Part shown: piece after piece, positions 1 to 9,960 of the stretch
Layout: each line of letters opens with the position of its first letter
How positions within the stretch are numbered: the stretch's first letter is position 1
Source of the DNA: Pseudomonas anguilliseptica
Lineage (GTDB): Bacteria > Pseudomonadota > Gammaproteobacteria > Pseudomonadales > Pseudomonadaceae
Reading direction: 5' to 3'
Length of the DNA: 64,000 bases
Assembly (NCBI RefSeq): GCF_021375795.1
Contig: NZ_JAEIOI010000003.1
Coordinates: 1-64,000 of the forward strand
Translations under genes and position numbers: made by a program
Notes under the pieces: generated by a model
Seen by the model: the letters and a program-made list of their open reading frames with translations, nothing else
Databases searched by the model: none
What the model was told of the DNA's origin: nothing

Positions 1-62
1 CTTTTCAATCTCAACCACTTGCGCTTTCGATCAACTTCTAGCTTCTCGTCAGCGGGAGGCGA

Positions 63-90
63 ATTCTACAGCGTTTCAAACCACTGTCAA
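63..90 (-). promoter_or_regulatory. rRNA-type promoter, downstream copy
   Basis: On the minus strand a perfect -35 TTGACA (85-90) is followed after 16 bases by TAGAAT (63-68) and a GC-rich discriminator. A near-consensus core with a GC-rich start region is typical of rRNA promoters. It points left, away from tyrS, toward position 1, where the following 60 bases contain no coding frame and resemble a 16S leader. The promoter is read directly; the rRNA operon beyond the edge is inferred from PAO1 synteny (tyrZ next to a 16S gene). Confidence 0.75.
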
Positions 91-126
91 CCGCCTCTTT
101 TACCGCTGTCGATCTACCCGACCGAA

Positions 127-160
127 CCTCTTCAGACTCAAACATCACCACCTGAAGAGG
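127..160 (-). other. Inverted repeat between the tandem rRNA-type promoters
   Basis: A 9-bp perfect stem (127-135 with 152-160) and a 16-base loop lie just downstream of the upstream promoter. On the minus strand there is no T-run after it, so it is not an obvious terminator. It could be a leader hairpin or a regulator site. Confidence 0.4.
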
Positions 161-166
161 TGACGC

Positions 167-194
167 ATTCTACGCAGCTTTCGCTGCTTTGCAA
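167..194 (-). promoter_or_regulatory. rRNA-type promoter, upstream copy
   Basis: Second promoter in the same orientation: -35 TTGCAA (189-194), 16-base spacer, -10 TAGAAT (167-172), GC-rich discriminator. It has the same -10 and spacer length as the copy about 100 bases downstream, giving a tandem P1/P2 arrangement as in rRNA operons. Confidence 0.7.
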
Positions 195-370
195 GCCCTA
201 TTTTAAATATAACTTCTTGTTTTATAAGAAGTTTAAGGGGCCGCTTACGCCTGAAGAGCTGCGCATTATAGGGACAGAAAATCCAAGGTCAACCGAATAT
301 TGCGCTTTTGTTTCACACCCAGCAAAAGCCTGCGCAACAAGCCAAGCACCGCGTCGCCTGCAGAAACGAC

Positions 371-402
371 AAAGCCGTTGAAGCTGACGCTTCAACGGCT
401 TT
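371..402 (-). terminator. Terminator hairpin after tyrS
   Basis: A 14-bp perfect inverted repeat (371-384 and 389-402) with a 4-base loop lies 34 bases past the tyrS stop. The 3' arm ends in TTT and the following bases are T-rich. It should separate tyrS from the rRNA-type promoters. The rest of 195-435 holds no convincing gene. Confidence 0.75.
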
Positions 403-435
403 GCCGAACCAAACGCGCAGCAGTCAGCAGAAAGA

Positions 436-1635
436 CTACTCCGACTTAAGCGTAATCCGCGCGAACGCTTTCTTACCTGCCTGACAAACATGTACCGCGC
501 CCACTTTATATATAAAGGAGCGATCTACGACCTCGCCATCGACACGCACACCGCCAGAACCCAGCAGATCACGCGCCATCGCCGCATTCTTTACCAACCC
601 AGCTTTATTCAGCAGTGCAGCGATCGGCATATCCTCAACGGACAGCACCTCGATCTCCGGCAAGTCGTCAGGCAGCTCCCCATCCTTCATGCGATTTCCC
701 GCTGAACGGTGCGCACTGAGCGCGGCCTCTTCGCCATGGAAACGCGCCACAATCTCTTCAGCCAGCTTAATTTTGATATCGCGCGGGTTGGCGCCCTGCT
801 CGACATCACGCTTGAACTGCTCAATCTCATCCATGGAGCGGAAGCTGAGCAACTCAAAGTAGCGCCACATCAGCGCATCCGGCATGGACACCAACTTGTT
901 GTACATAACGCCCGGCGACTCCTGGATACCAATGTAGTTACCCAGCGACTTGGACATCTTCTTCACACCATCCAGCCCTTCGAGCAGCGGCATGGTGACA
1001 ATACACTGTGACGCCTGCCCATAGGAGCGCTGCAACTCACGCCCCATCAGCAGGTTGAATTTCTGGTCAGTACCACCCAACTCGACATCCGCCCGCAGCG
1101 CAACCGAGTCATAGCCTTGCACCAGCGGATAGAGGAACTCATGGATAGCAATCGGTTGATTGGTCGAGTAACGCTTACTGAAGTCGTCACGCTCAAGCAT
1201 GCGCGCCACGGTGTACTGCGAGGTCAGACGAATGAAGTCAGCCGGCCCCATCTTATCCATCCAGGTGGAGTTGAAGGCGACTTCGGTTTTCGCCGGATCG
1301 AGGATCTTGAACACTTGGCTTTTGTAGGTCTCGGCATTCTCCAACACCTGCTCACGGGTCAACGGCGGGCGAGTCGCGCTTTTGCCGCTGGGGTCACCGA
1401 TCATTCCAGTGAAGTCACCAATCAGGAAAATCACCTGATGCCCCAGCTCCTGAAACTGGCGCAGCTTATTAATAAGCACAGTGTGCCCAAGGTGCAGGTC
1501 CGGGGCGGTCGGATCAAAGCCCGCCTTGATGCGCAGCGGCTGACCACGCTTGAGTTTCTCAACCAGCTCGGCCTCAACCAGAACCTCTTCCGCGCCACGC
1601 TTGATCAGCGCCAACTGCTCTTCAACCGACTTCAT
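436..1635 (-). CDS. tyrS: Tyrosyl-tRNA synthetase
   Basis: Charges tRNA-Tyr with tyrosine in the cytoplasm. The 399-residue protein has the class I signature HLGH near residue 49, the tyrosine-pocket region with GGTDQ, the KMSKS loop near residue 230 and a C-terminal S4-type RNA-binding domain. The ATG at 1635 is chosen because the protein then begins MKSVEEQL, as in Pseudomonas TyrS; an in-frame GTG at 1653 would add six residues but has no better ribosome site. It is transcribed divergently from the M23 peptidase and is followed by a strong hairpin and rRNA-type promoters, matching PAO1 PA0668 (tyrZ). Pseudomonads often carry two TyrRS genes, so this may be the tyrZ-type copy. Confidence 0.97.
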   Translation of the reverse strand: MKSVEEQLALIKRGAEEVLVEAELVEKLKRGQPLRIKAGFDPTAPDLHLGHTVLINKLRQFQELGHQVIFLIGDFTGMIGDPSGKSATRPPLTREQVLENAETYKSQVFKILDPAKTEVAFNSTWMDKMGPADFIRLTSQYTVARMLERDDFSKRYSTNQPIAIHEFLYPLVQGYDSVALRADVELGGTDQKFNLLMGRELQRSYGQASQCIVTMPLLEGLDGVKKMSKSLGNYIGIQESPGVMYNKLVSMPDALMWRYFELLSFRSMDEIEQFKRDVEQGANPRDIKIKLAEEIVARFHGEEAALSAHRSAGNRMKDGELPDDLPEIEVLSVEDMPIAALLNKAGLVKNAAMARDLLGSGGVRVDGEVVDRSFIYKVGAVHVCQAGKKAFARITLKSE

Positions 1636-1851
1636 GACAGGACTCACGACCACTCAAAACAAAAGGGAACCAACCATACAAGATCGCAGACAAATCACAA
1701 GTTTTGCCCACCACCCACCGACGCTAAGACCAGCGCGCGACAACCGGGGTTGCCTAGCTAGCGATTTGGTTATATTTTATACAGTTACTGCATATTCATC
1801 ATTTTGTTTATCTATTTTTCTTTTCATCTTTTCAAAGTCAAAAAGCAGCCT

Positions 1852-3261
1852 ATGACCTCTACAACTAAAGCGCCGCCTCTGTATCCGAAAAGCCATATCT
1901 TGGCAGCCAGTGGCGTCGCCGCCCTACTGAGCCTAGCCCTCCTGGTTTTCCCCACCCGTGAAGTAGAAGCTAAAAAGACCTTTATAAACCTTGAGCTGGA
2001 CAATGGTGCCGAGTATTCCGAGCAGCAGAATGACACCGAATCCGCTAATTCACTGAGCCTTGCCCCTAACGAATCCCCTTTCGCGAGCAGCGCGGCAGAC
2101 TCACACCAAGATGAGCTGCAAGCCAGCCAACCTGAAGAATCTCAGGAAACCGACCCACTTCACCGCGTTGTTCGCGTCGAGAATGGCGATACATTGTCCA
2201 CGGTGTTTGCCAAGGTCGGCCTGAGCGCAACTGTCCTGCACGCCGTGCTCAACAGCAGTAAAGAAGCCAAGCAGTTGACGCGCCTTAAGGTGGGCCAAGC
2301 TCTGGAGTTCAACCTGAGTGCTGACGGCCAGCTGGAAAGCCTGCACAGCAAACTCAGCGACCTGGAAAGCATTGCTCTGACCAAGAACGAAAAGGGCTTC
2401 AGTTTCAAGCGCGAGCTGGTCAAACCTGAAATCCAGACCACCTACACCCACGGCGTAATCAACAGCTCACTGTTTCTCTCGGCCAAGCGTGCAGGCCTGT
2501 CGCACAACCTGACCATGGATCTGGCCAACGTATTCGGCTACGACATCGACTTCGCCATGGATATTCGTGAGGGTGACGAGTTCGAGCTGATCTACGAGAA
2601 GAAAGTGGTCAACGGCAAACAGGTCGGCACAGGCAATATCCTCTCCGCACGCTTTATCAACCGCGGCAAGACTTACACCGCCGTGCGTTACACCAACAAA
2701 CAAGGCATCAGCAGCTATTACAACGCCAATGGCGAGAGCATGCGCAAAGCCTTTATCCGTACGCCGGTAGATTTCGCCCGGATTAGCTCACGCTTCTCCA
2801 CCGGCCGTCGTCACCCAGTGCTGAACAAGATTCGCGCTCACAAGGGTGTGGACTACGCCGCACCGCGTGGTACACCGATCAAGGCCGCCGGCGACGGGCG
2901 CATCACCCTGGCCGGCCGGCATGGCGGTTATGGCAATGCGGTGATCATCCAGCACGGCCAGCGCTATCGCACCCTGTATGCCCACATGAACGGTTTTGCC
3001 AAAGGGATTCGCAGCGGCACCAACGTCAAACAAGGGCAGATCATCGGTTATATCGGCACTACCGGTTTGTCTACCGGACCGCACCTGCACTATGAATTCC
3101 AGGTCAACGGTGTGCACGTCGACCCACTGAGCCAGAAACTGCCGATGGCCGACCCGATTGCCAGCAGCGAGAAAGCACGCTTTATGCAGCTGAGCAAACC
3201 TCTGATGGCACAAATGGACAAAGAAAAGTCCACCATGCTCGCCCTCAACAACCAGCGCTGA
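1852..3261 (+). CDS. mepM: M23 family murein endopeptidase, MepM-like
   Basis: Predicted periplasmic DD-endopeptidase that cuts peptidoglycan cross-links. The 469-residue protein has an N-terminal membrane anchor (about residues 16-35), a LysM/OapA-like domain (about 100-160, after HRVVRVENGDTL) and a C-terminal M23 domain with the zinc ligands of the HxxxD motif (His330 and Asp334) and HLH (411-413). All metal ligands are present, so it should be active rather than an EnvC/NlpD-type activator. The ATG at 1852 puts the membrane segment close to the N terminus; an upstream in-frame start at 1804 would add an odd Phe-rich stretch. A weak promoter (TTGCCT 1750, TATTTT 1773) lies upstream. anmK follows after three bases, coupling wall cleavage with sugar recycling. 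Confidence 0.93.
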   Translation: MTSTTKAPPLYPKSHILAASGVAALLSLALLVFPTREVEAKKTFINLELDNGAEYSEQQNDTESANSLSLAPNESPFASSAADSHQDELQASQPEESQETDPLHRVVRVENGDTLSTVFAKVGLSATVLHAVLNSSKEAKQLTRLKVGQALEFNLSADGQLESLHSKLSDLESIALTKNEKGFSFKRELVKPEIQTTYTHGVINSSLFLSAKRAGLSHNLTMDLANVFGYDIDFAMDIREGDEFELIYEKKVVNGKQVGTGNILSARFINRGKTYTAVRYTNKQGISSYYNANGESMRKAFIRTPVDFARISSRFSTGRRHPVLNKIRAHKGVDYAAPRGTPIKAAGDGRITLAGRHGGYGNAVIIQHGQRYRTLYAHMNGFAKGIRSGTNVKQGQIIGYIGTTGLSTGPHLHYEFQVNGVHVDPLSQKLPMADPIASSEKARFMQLSKPLMAQMDKEKSTMLALNNQR

Positions 3262-4356
<1,095 letters not shown>

Positions 4357-4385
4357 TCGAGGCACAACCCAACAGCCAGAAACGA

Positions 4386-4412
4386 CAACGCCGTGCTCAA
4401 GGCACGGCGTTG
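4386..4412. terminator. Bidirectional terminator between anmK and erpA
   Basis: An 11-bp perfect inverted repeat (4386-4396 and 4402-4412) with a 5-base loop sits between two convergent genes, 30 bases after anmK and 17 before the erpA stop. No long T-run follows on either strand, so strength is uncertain. Confidence 0.65.
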
Positions 4413-4428
4413 CAGTGAACCACCTGAA

Positions 4429-4779
4429 TCAGATCGAGAACGAAGAACCGCAACCGCAAGTGGTGGTGGCGTTGGGGTTCTTGATGACAAACCGCGACCC
4501 TTCCAGCCCTTCCTGATAATCGACTTCAGCGCCTGCCAGGTACTGGAAGCTCATCGGATCAACCACCAGACTCACACCCTCGCGCTCGATGATGGTGTCA
4601 TCCTCGGCAACCTCTTCATCGAAGGTAAAACCATACTGGAAGCCGGAACAGCCGCCTCCCGTGACAAACACGCGCAACTTCAGGCGCGGGTTGCCTTCTT
4701 CATCGACCAGGCTCTTCACCTTGTTCGCCGCACCCTGCGTAAATTGCATCGCACTGGGGGTGAAGGTTTCGACGCTCAT
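4429..4779 (-). CDS. erpA: Iron-sulfur cluster insertion protein ErpA
   Basis: A-type carrier that delivers Fe-S clusters to target enzymes. The 116-residue protein has the three cluster-binding cysteines of the A-type family, Cys44 in GGCSGFQY and Cys108/Cys110 in the C-terminal TCGCGSSF. Family members with this spacing and a YGF segment after the first Cys are ErpA rather than IscA. A GGGAG ribosome site lies 9 bases before the start, and a good sigma-70 promoter sits upstream. It ends convergently to anmK. It matches PAO1 PA0665. Confidence 0.95.
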   Translation of the reverse strand: MSVETFTPSAMQFTQGAANKVKSLVDEEGNPRLKLRVFVTGGGCSGFQYGFTFDEEVAEDDTIIEREGVSLVVDPMSFQYLAGAEVDYQEGLEGSRFVIKNPNATTTCGCGSSFSI

Positions 4780-4825
4780 GCTGATTAACTCCCGGCGCTA
4801 CGCGCCATACTGCGTTCTGAGCGGC

Positions 4826-4855
4826 ATTATCCGCTTACCCTAGAAAAGCGGTCAA
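4826..4855 (-). promoter_or_regulatory. Promoter of erpA
   Basis: Minus strand: -35 TTGACC (4850-4855), 18-base spacer, -10 GATAAT (4826-4831). It begins immediately after the bactofilin stop codon and lies 47 bases before the erpA start, so erpA can be transcribed independently of the argC-bactofilin run. Confidence 0.65.
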
Positions 4856-5266
4856 CTATTGTGCGGCATCCTGCGGTTGGGGCAGCTCCAGCGGTCGCGC
4901 CTCGTCCTGCAAGCGGCACAGGCGCCCTTCGATCTGCGCCCCCATGGCCATTTCCATCAGGGCGTAGTAGAGATTGCCGCGCACCCGCGCACGCGAACCG
5001 AGTTCCAGATGCGTGCTGGCGTGGACGTCGCCGATGACCTCACCGTCGATCACGATATGGGGGGCGCGGATCTCACCTTCAACCCGGCCCTGCACACTGA
5101 TGCGCACCATGCCTTCACTGGCCAGCAGATTGCCATGCACCTGACCGTCGACCTGTACTGCACCCTGAAATCGCAGATCACCATGCAACTCGGCGCCTAC
5201 CGCGATCAGACTGGTCTTGCCGGCGAAACGCTGCACATCAGGGCGCGTCTTGTCTTTATTCCACAT
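4856..5266 (-). CDS. Bactofilin family polymer-forming protein
   Basis: Bactofilins (DUF583) form nucleotide-independent beta-helical filaments that organise envelope machinery. This 136-residue protein has the typical short polar tails around a central core (about residues 18-115) rich in repeated short beta strands with alternating Val, Ile and Gly. There is no signal peptide and only a polar N terminus. It starts 9 bases after the DUF6776 stop, so it belongs to the argC-DUF6776-bactofilin run. Its position next to peptidoglycan genes fits a role in cell-wall placement, but the substrate is not known. PAO1 counterpart: PA0664. Confidence 0.88.
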   Translation of the reverse strand: MWNKDKTRPDVQRFAGKTSLIAVGAELHGDLRFQGAVQVDGQVHGNLLASEGMVRISVQGRVEGEIRAPHIVIDGEVIGDVHASTHLELGSRARVRGNLYYALMEMAMGAQIEGRLCRLQDEARPLELPQPQDAAQ

Positions 5267-5275
5267 AAGGAACAG

Positions 5276-6007
5276 TTACTCCTCGTTGTTCCACTTGAAC
5301 GTGCGCAGCAGCGGCTTTTCGCCCTGCACCTCAGCACGCACCTTGATTTCTCGCGGGATAAAGCCCTCAGGCAACTTCAACTCGGCAAAACGCCCGGCCT
5401 CGGGGATGGCCTGAAAGTGCTTGAAGGCAAAGGCAATTGCTTGCCCAGGCAGCGCGTCTGGCAAGCCAGCAGTCAGCGCCGCCAGCTCAAGCGTGACATC
5501 CTGCTCACCCTGTTTGCCCACTATAGAGACCTGCAGCTGACCTTCCAGCGGCGTTTCGCCTTTCCCCACGCGGCTCAGGAGTATCTTGTAGCGGAAATGC
5601 TCGGGTCTGTCCGTGGCTTGCAGCTCAAAGGTCTTGATCCGTAGTCCTTCGCGGCGACTGGCCGGAGCCAGTACGCCCTTGTAGAACGCCAGGTCCTGCT
5701 GCTGCTTGTAGATTTGCTCCTCCAGCAGCTTGATGCTCAGACGGCTTTGCTCATTGGCCTGCTGACTAACCTTCTCGGCACTGCTGAGTACCACCAGACG
5801 CTGGCGCAACTCGTCCACCTCACGCAGCAACTGCTCATCGCGTACTGCCACGCTCACTGGCTCCACCTGCACAGCGGGCTGGCGCTGCTGTTGCCAAAAG
5901 CTACCGGCATAAAAGGCCAGCGGGATACACAGCACCAGCAGCACGACGAACACGCGCACGCGCCGAGCGCGCGCCGGGTCGTGCAGGCGAACCTCCCAGC
6001 CCGCCAT
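5276..6007 (-). CDS. DUF6776 family membrane-anchored coiled-coil protein
   Basis: Unknown function. The 243-residue protein has a short basic N terminus, one membrane segment (about residues 20-38), a charged coiled-coil stretch (about 55-110, many Leu, Glu, Gln) and a C-terminal domain of about 120 residues, probably periplasmic. The start codon overlaps the argC stop (TGATG at 6005-6009), indicating translational coupling. Its place between argC and a bactofilin is conserved in Pseudomonas (PAO1 PA0663), suggesting a partner or anchor for the bactofilin; that is an inference from position only. Confidence 0.85.
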   Translation of the reverse strand: MAGWEVRLHDPARARRVRVFVVLLVLCIPLAFYAGSFWQQQRQPAVQVEPVSVAVRDEQLLREVDELRQRLVVLSSAEKVSQQANEQSRLSIKLLEEQIYKQQQDLAFYKGVLAPASRREGLRIKTFELQATDRPEHFRYKILLSRVGKGETPLEGQLQVSIVGKQGEQDVTLELAALTAGLPDALPGQAIAFAFKHFQAIPEAGRFAELKLPEGFIPREIKVRAEVQGEKPLLRTFKWNNEE

Positions 6008-7041
6008 CAGGGCAGCAAGGCTGCGTGCGACAGCCCCAAGCGCTCATCGAGGCCGAAGAGGATGTTCATATTCTGCACGGCCTGACCGGAAGCGCCTTTA
6101 ACCAGGTTGTCGATTACCGAGAGCACCACCACCAGGTCGCCATCCTGCGGACGGTGCACGGCGATCCGGCAGACGTTGGCCCCGCGCACGCTGCGGGTTT
6201 CCGGGTGGCTACCGGCCGGCATCACATCGACGAAAGGCTCATTGGCATAGCGCTGTTCGAACAGCGCCTGCAGATCCACCGAGCGGTCAACCACCGTGGT
6301 GTACAGGGTGGCATGGATGCCACGAATCATCGGTGTCAGATGCGGCACAAAAGTCAGCCCGACATCCTTACCCGCCGCCCGGCGCAAGCCCTGGCGAATT
6401 TCCGGCAGATGCCGATGGCCCTTCACGCCATAGGCTTTCATGCTTTCGCCGGCTTCGCTGAACAGCGAGCCGACGCTGGCACCACGGCCGGCACCGCTGA
6501 CACCCGACTTACAGTCAGCGATCACTTGCGTGGTATCGGCAAGGCCGGCTTCCAGCAGCGGAATCAGCGCCAGTTGCGCGGCCGTCGGGTAACAGCCCGG
6601 CACGGCGATCAGGCGCGCCTGTTTGATGGCTTCGCGGTTGACTTCGGGCAGGCCGTAGACTGCCTCAGGCAGCAGATCCGGCGCACCGTGGGGCTGGCCG
6701 TACCATTTGGCCCATTCATCGGCATCCTGCAGGCGGAAGTCGGCTGACAGGTCGATCACCTTGGTGCCAGCGGCCAGCAACTCGCCGGCCAGTGCATGGG
6801 CCACACCGTGCGGCGTAGCGAAGAACACCACATCACAGGCACCCAGGGTGGCCACGTCCGGCACGCTGAAGGCCAGACTGTCGTAATGACCGCGCAGGTT
6901 CGGGTACATCTCGTCGACACGCATGCCGGCTTCGGAGCGCGAGGTGATGACCTCGACCTGTGCCTGCGGGTGCTGCGCCAGCAAACGCAACAGCTCGACA
7001 CCGGTGTAACCCGTGCCGCCGACGATTCCGACCTTGATCAT
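6007..7041 (-). CDS. argC: N-acetyl-gamma-glutamyl-phosphate reductase
   Basis: Third step of arginine synthesis: NADPH-dependent reduction of N-acetylglutamyl-phosphate to the semialdehyde. The 344-residue protein has the N-terminal dinucleotide-binding motif GGTGYTG and the catalytic cysteine in the PGCYPTA motif near residue 150, so it is the long type 1 ArgC. The ATG at 7041 is favoured because AGAGGGG lies 8-10 bases upstream; an in-frame GTG one codon earlier would lie closer to it. The downstream gene overlaps by one base. PAO1 PA0662. Confidence 0.96.
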   Translation of the reverse strand: MIKVGIVGGTGYTGVELLRLLAQHPQAQVEVITSRSEAGMRVDEMYPNLRGHYDSLAFSVPDVATLGACDVVFFATPHGVAHALAGELLAAGTKVIDLSADFRLQDADEWAKWYGQPHGAPDLLPEAVYGLPEVNREAIKQARLIAVPGCYPTAAQLALIPLLEAGLADTTQVIADCKSGVSGAGRGASVGSLFSEAGESMKAYGVKGHRHLPEIRQGLRRAAGKDVGLTFVPHLTPMIRGIHATLYTTVVDRSVDLQALFEQRYANEPFVDVMPAGSHPETRSVRGANVCRIAVHRPQDGDLVVVLSVIDNLVKGASGQAVQNMNILFGLDERLGLSHAALLP

Positions 7042-7177
7042 CACTTGCCCCTCTGCAATACCACCATTGGAAAGCTGCCGATGATACGGCCGCTTCGGCC
7101 AGGGGCCAACCGCCAGTGATGACGGCGGCAGTCATGCCCACTACTATCGGGGCACTTTTCAGCAACGAGTTCGAACA

Positions 7178-7606
7178 ATGCTCTATCTGTGGCTCAAGGC
7201 CCTGCACATCATCGCCATGGTCTGCTGGTTCGCCGGCCTGTTCTACCTGCCACGCCTGTTCGTCTACCACGCCATGAGCACGGACGAGATCAGTCGCGAG
7301 CGGTTCTGCATCATGGAGCGCAAGCTGTATCGCGGCATCATGTGGCCTTCACTGATTCTTACCGTTGGCCTGGGCTTGTGGCTGATCAGCCTTAACCCGA
7401 GCTACTACTTCAGCCAGGGCTGGATGCACGCCAAGCTGAGCCTGGTGGCCCTGCTGGTGATCTACCAGTTTATGTGTGGCGCCCAACTCAAGGCCTTTGC
7501 CCGGGGCGAAAACCAGCGCAGCCATGTGTTCTACCGCTGGTTCAATGAAGCGCCCGTGCTGGCCCTGCTGGGCATTGTCATTCTGGTCGTGGTTCGCCCC
7601 TTCTAA
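7178..7606 (+). CDS. hemJ: Protoporphyrinogen IX oxidase HemJ
   Basis: Membrane enzyme for the penultimate step of heme synthesis in bacteria lacking HemG/HemY. The 142-residue protein has four hydrophobic segments (about 5-25, 50-70, 78-100, 120-140), the conserved His near residue 10 in the first helix, and YRGIMWPS before the second. Length and motifs agree with the HemJ family. It is divergent from argC across 136 bases and is followed 21 bases later by a nitronate monooxygenase gene. PAO1 PA0661. Confidence 0.93.
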   Translation: MLYLWLKALHIIAMVCWFAGLFYLPRLFVYHAMSTDEISRERFCIMERKLYRGIMWPSLILTVGLGLWLISLNPSYYFSQGWMHAKLSLVALLVIYQFMCGAQLKAFARGENQRSHVFYRWFNEAPVLALLGIVILVVVRPF

Positions 7607-7627
7607 TTCCATCAAGAGGATTACTGC

Positions 7628-8590
7628 ATGTCGCTGCCTGCCCTGCTCGAACAACGCCTGCGCCTGCCCGTCGTCGCCGCACCAATGTTTCTGGTGTCCA
7701 ACCCGCAACTGGTGCTGGCCTGCTGCAACAATGGCATCGTCGGTAGCTTCCCGGCTCTCAACCAGCGTGAGAGCAGTGGCTTCAAAGACTGGCTGGAAGA
7801 GATCGAGGCCGGCCGCAGCGACACCGCGGCGCCCTATGCGGTCAACCTGATCGTGCATGGCAGCAACCCGCGTCTGCAGGCGGATCTGGCGATCTGCGTC
7901 GAGCAGCGCGTACCGATTGTGATCACCAGCCTGGGCGCGGTGAAGGAAGTGGTGGATGCCGTCCACAGCTATGGCGGCCTGGTGTTCCACGACGTGACCA
8001 CCCGCCGGCATGCCGAGAAAGCCGCCGAAGCAGGGGTCGATGGCCTGATTGCAGTCGCCGCCGGCGCCGGCGGACACGCCGGGACCTGGAGCCCGTTTGC
8101 GCTGATCGCCGAGATCCGTCAATTCTTCGATAAAACCCTGCTGCTCGCCGGCTGCCTCAACCAGGGCCACGAGATACTCGCAGCGCAACTGCTCGGCGCC
8201 GACCTGGCCTACCTCGGCACCCGCCTGATCGCCACCCAGGAAAACGCCGCATCGCCCGCCTACAAGCAGATGATCCTCGACGCCAAAGCCGCCGACATCA
8301 TCCACACCCCGGCGGTCTCTGGCGTGCCGGCGAGCTTTATGCGCCAGAGCCTGGAGCTGGCCGGTTACGACCTCAAGCAGCTGCAGAACAAGGGCGAGGT
8401 CAATTACGGCGAGAAACTCAAACCCATGGATGAAGAAGCCAAGGCCTGGAAAACCGTGTGGTCGGCCGGCCAGGGTGTCGGCAATATCCGCGACCTGCCG
8501 AGCGTCGAGCAGTTGATCACCCGCCTCGACAACGAATACCGCGCGGCCCTCACAAGCAGCCAGCAACTGCAACAACGCTGGGCGCGATGA
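7628..8590 (+). CDS. Nitronate monooxygenase family flavoprotein
   Basis: FMN-dependent TIM-barrel enzyme predicted to oxidise nitronates such as propionate 3-nitronate. The 320-residue protein carries the N-terminal PMFLVS strand, an AAGAGGHAG phosphate/FMN-binding motif with His near residue 151, and AYLGTR near residue 195. An AGAGGA ribosome site lies before the ATG. The stop overlaps the start of the next gene by ATGA, so the two are translationally coupled. Homologous enoyl-ACP reductase FabK has the same fold, so substrate assignment is by family only. PAO1 PA0660. Confidence 0.9.
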   Translation: MSLPALLEQRLRLPVVAAPMFLVSNPQLVLACCNNGIVGSFPALNQRESSGFKDWLEEIEAGRSDTAAPYAVNLIVHGSNPRLQADLAICVEQRVPIVITSLGAVKEVVDAVHSYGGLVFHDVTTRRHAEKAAEAGVDGLIAVAAGAGGHAGTWSPFALIAEIRQFFDKTLLLAGCLNQGHEILAAQLLGADLAYLGTRLIATQENAASPAYKQMILDAKAADIIHTPAVSGVPASFMRQSLELAGYDLKQLQNKGEVNYGEKLKPMDEEAKAWKTVWSAGQGVGNIRDLPSVEQLITRLDNEYRAALTSSQQLQQRWAR

Positions 8591-9852
8591 AGCGACGCAG
8601 CCTGCTCGGCCTCGGCGCGCTCGGGCTGCTGGCCGGCTGGGCACTGCGCCCGAGCGACCTTGGCCAGCCGCACTCGCCCTACTTCGCCGCGCTTAACCAG
8701 CTGTTACGCCGTGAGGGCGGCGGCATCCCCCTGTTGGTGGTTGACCTGGCGCGCCTGGATCAGAATGCCGAGCGGCTCGCCAACCAACTCGGCAACCAAT
8801 TGCCGTTGCGTCTGGTGGCCAAGTCCCTGGCCTCTATCGGCCTGCTGGAATACCTGGCCAAGAAGCTCGGCACGCAGCGCTTTATGGTGTTTCACCAGCC
8901 GCAGATCAATCAGCTCGCGGTGAACTTCCCCCAGGCCGACCTGCTGCTCGGCAAGCCCTTGCCCGAGGCGGCGGCACTGAGTTTCTACCAGCAACTGCCA
9001 CAAGGCAGCGGGTTCGTCCCGGCCAGGCAGCTGACCTGGCTGATCGACAGCCAAACGCGCCTGCAGGAATACGCCGCCCTGGCCAATGCCCTCAACCAGC
9101 CGCTGCAAATTGCCTTCGAGATCGACATCGGCCTGGCGCGCGGCGGTTTTGCCACACCAGAAGCACTCGGCAGTGCACTCAACTGGCTGCGCGGCACTCC
9201 GAATCTGCTGCACATCCGTGGCCTGATGGGCTATGACGCACACCTGGCCCATACGCCCTTCTGGGTCAACCAAGACACTGCCTTCGCCCAGAGCGCAGCG
9301 CGCTACCAGGCCTTTATTGCCAGTGCTGCCACTTTTAGCGAGCTGTGGCCGGCGCAACCGCTGCTCAATGGTGCCGGCAGCCTGACCTATGCCCTGCACA
9401 CACGCCTCGCCACACCGCTGAATGAGGTGGCGGTGGGCTCCGCGCTACTCAAACCCAGCGACTTCGACAGCCCCTTGCTCGGCGACCTGCAGCCAGCCTT
9501 GTGGGTCGCCAGCCCGGTGCTCAAGGCATTGCCTGGGCAGTTGCCGTTTCTCGACTCGGCACAGCCGTTGCTGCAACGCTGGGATCGTAACCGTCAGCAG
9601 ACGTACTACCTGTATGGCGGACAGTGGCCAGCCACTCCGGTTTCACCAGCCGGGCTCAGCTATGACGCGCTGTATGGCCGCAGTGCCAACCAGGAGCGGC
9701 TGATCGGCTCCCTCGGCACAGGCTTGCAGGTCGATGACTGGGTATTCCTGCGCCCGCAACGCTCGGAGGGGCTGTTCGAGCTGTTCAATCAGCTTGTGCT
9801 GCTGCGCAATGGCCGCCTGGTCGGCAGCTGGGCGGCGCACGGCAGAGCGTGA
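8587..9852 (+). CDS. Alanine-racemase-fold PLP protein (DSD1/D-threonine-aldolase-like)
   Basis: Predicted PLP enzyme of fold type III acting on an unknown D-amino acid. Of 421 residues, the N-terminal barrel begins near residue 45 (PLLVVDLARLDQN), with the likely Schiff-base lysine Lys79 in RLVAKSLAS and an NGAGSL segment later in the barrel that may bind the cofactor phosphate. The C-terminal part carries an SEGLFELFNQL segment. The N terminus KRRSLLGLGALG followed by a hydrophobic run looks like a Tat-type signal or membrane anchor, which is unusual for this fold. The His/Cys zinc pair of D-threonine aldolase and eukaryotic DSD1 is not evident near the C terminus. It overlaps the upstream nitronate monooxygenase gene by ATGA, suggesting a shared pathway. 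Confidence 0.75.
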   Translation: MKRRSLLGLGALGLLAGWALRPSDLGQPHSPYFAALNQLLRREGGGIPLLVVDLARLDQNAERLANQLGNQLPLRLVAKSLASIGLLEYLAKKLGTQRFMVFHQPQINQLAVNFPQADLLLGKPLPEAAALSFYQQLPQGSGFVPARQLTWLIDSQTRLQEYAALANALNQPLQIAFEIDIGLARGGFATPEALGSALNWLRGTPNLLHIRGLMGYDAHLAHTPFWVNQDTAFAQSAARYQAFIASAATFSELWPAQPLLNGAGSLTYALHTRLATPLNEVAVGSALLKPSDFDSPLLGDLQPALWVASPVLKALPGQLPFLDSAQPLLQRWDRNRQQTYYLYGGQWPATPVSPAGLSYDALYGRSANQERLIGSLGTGLQVDDWVFLRPQRSEGLFELFNQLVLLRNGRLVGSWAAHGRA

Positions 9853-9960
9853 AACACCTCTAGGGACGCACATATTTGCCGGCAAAGCGGCTTGTTTACG
9901 GGCCTGCAGGCCGGCTAGTCTGTAGCGCAACTCCATCCTGGCACCGACAAGGACGCCAAC

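Noticed and set aside
1636..1653. GTG start of tyrS six codons upstream
   Set aside because: The ATG at 1635 gives the conserved N terminus, and the GTG has no better ribosome site.
1550..1855. Plus-strand frame spanning the tyrS/mepM divergent gap
   Set aside because: Overlaps tyrS antisense and the mepM promoter; no domain.
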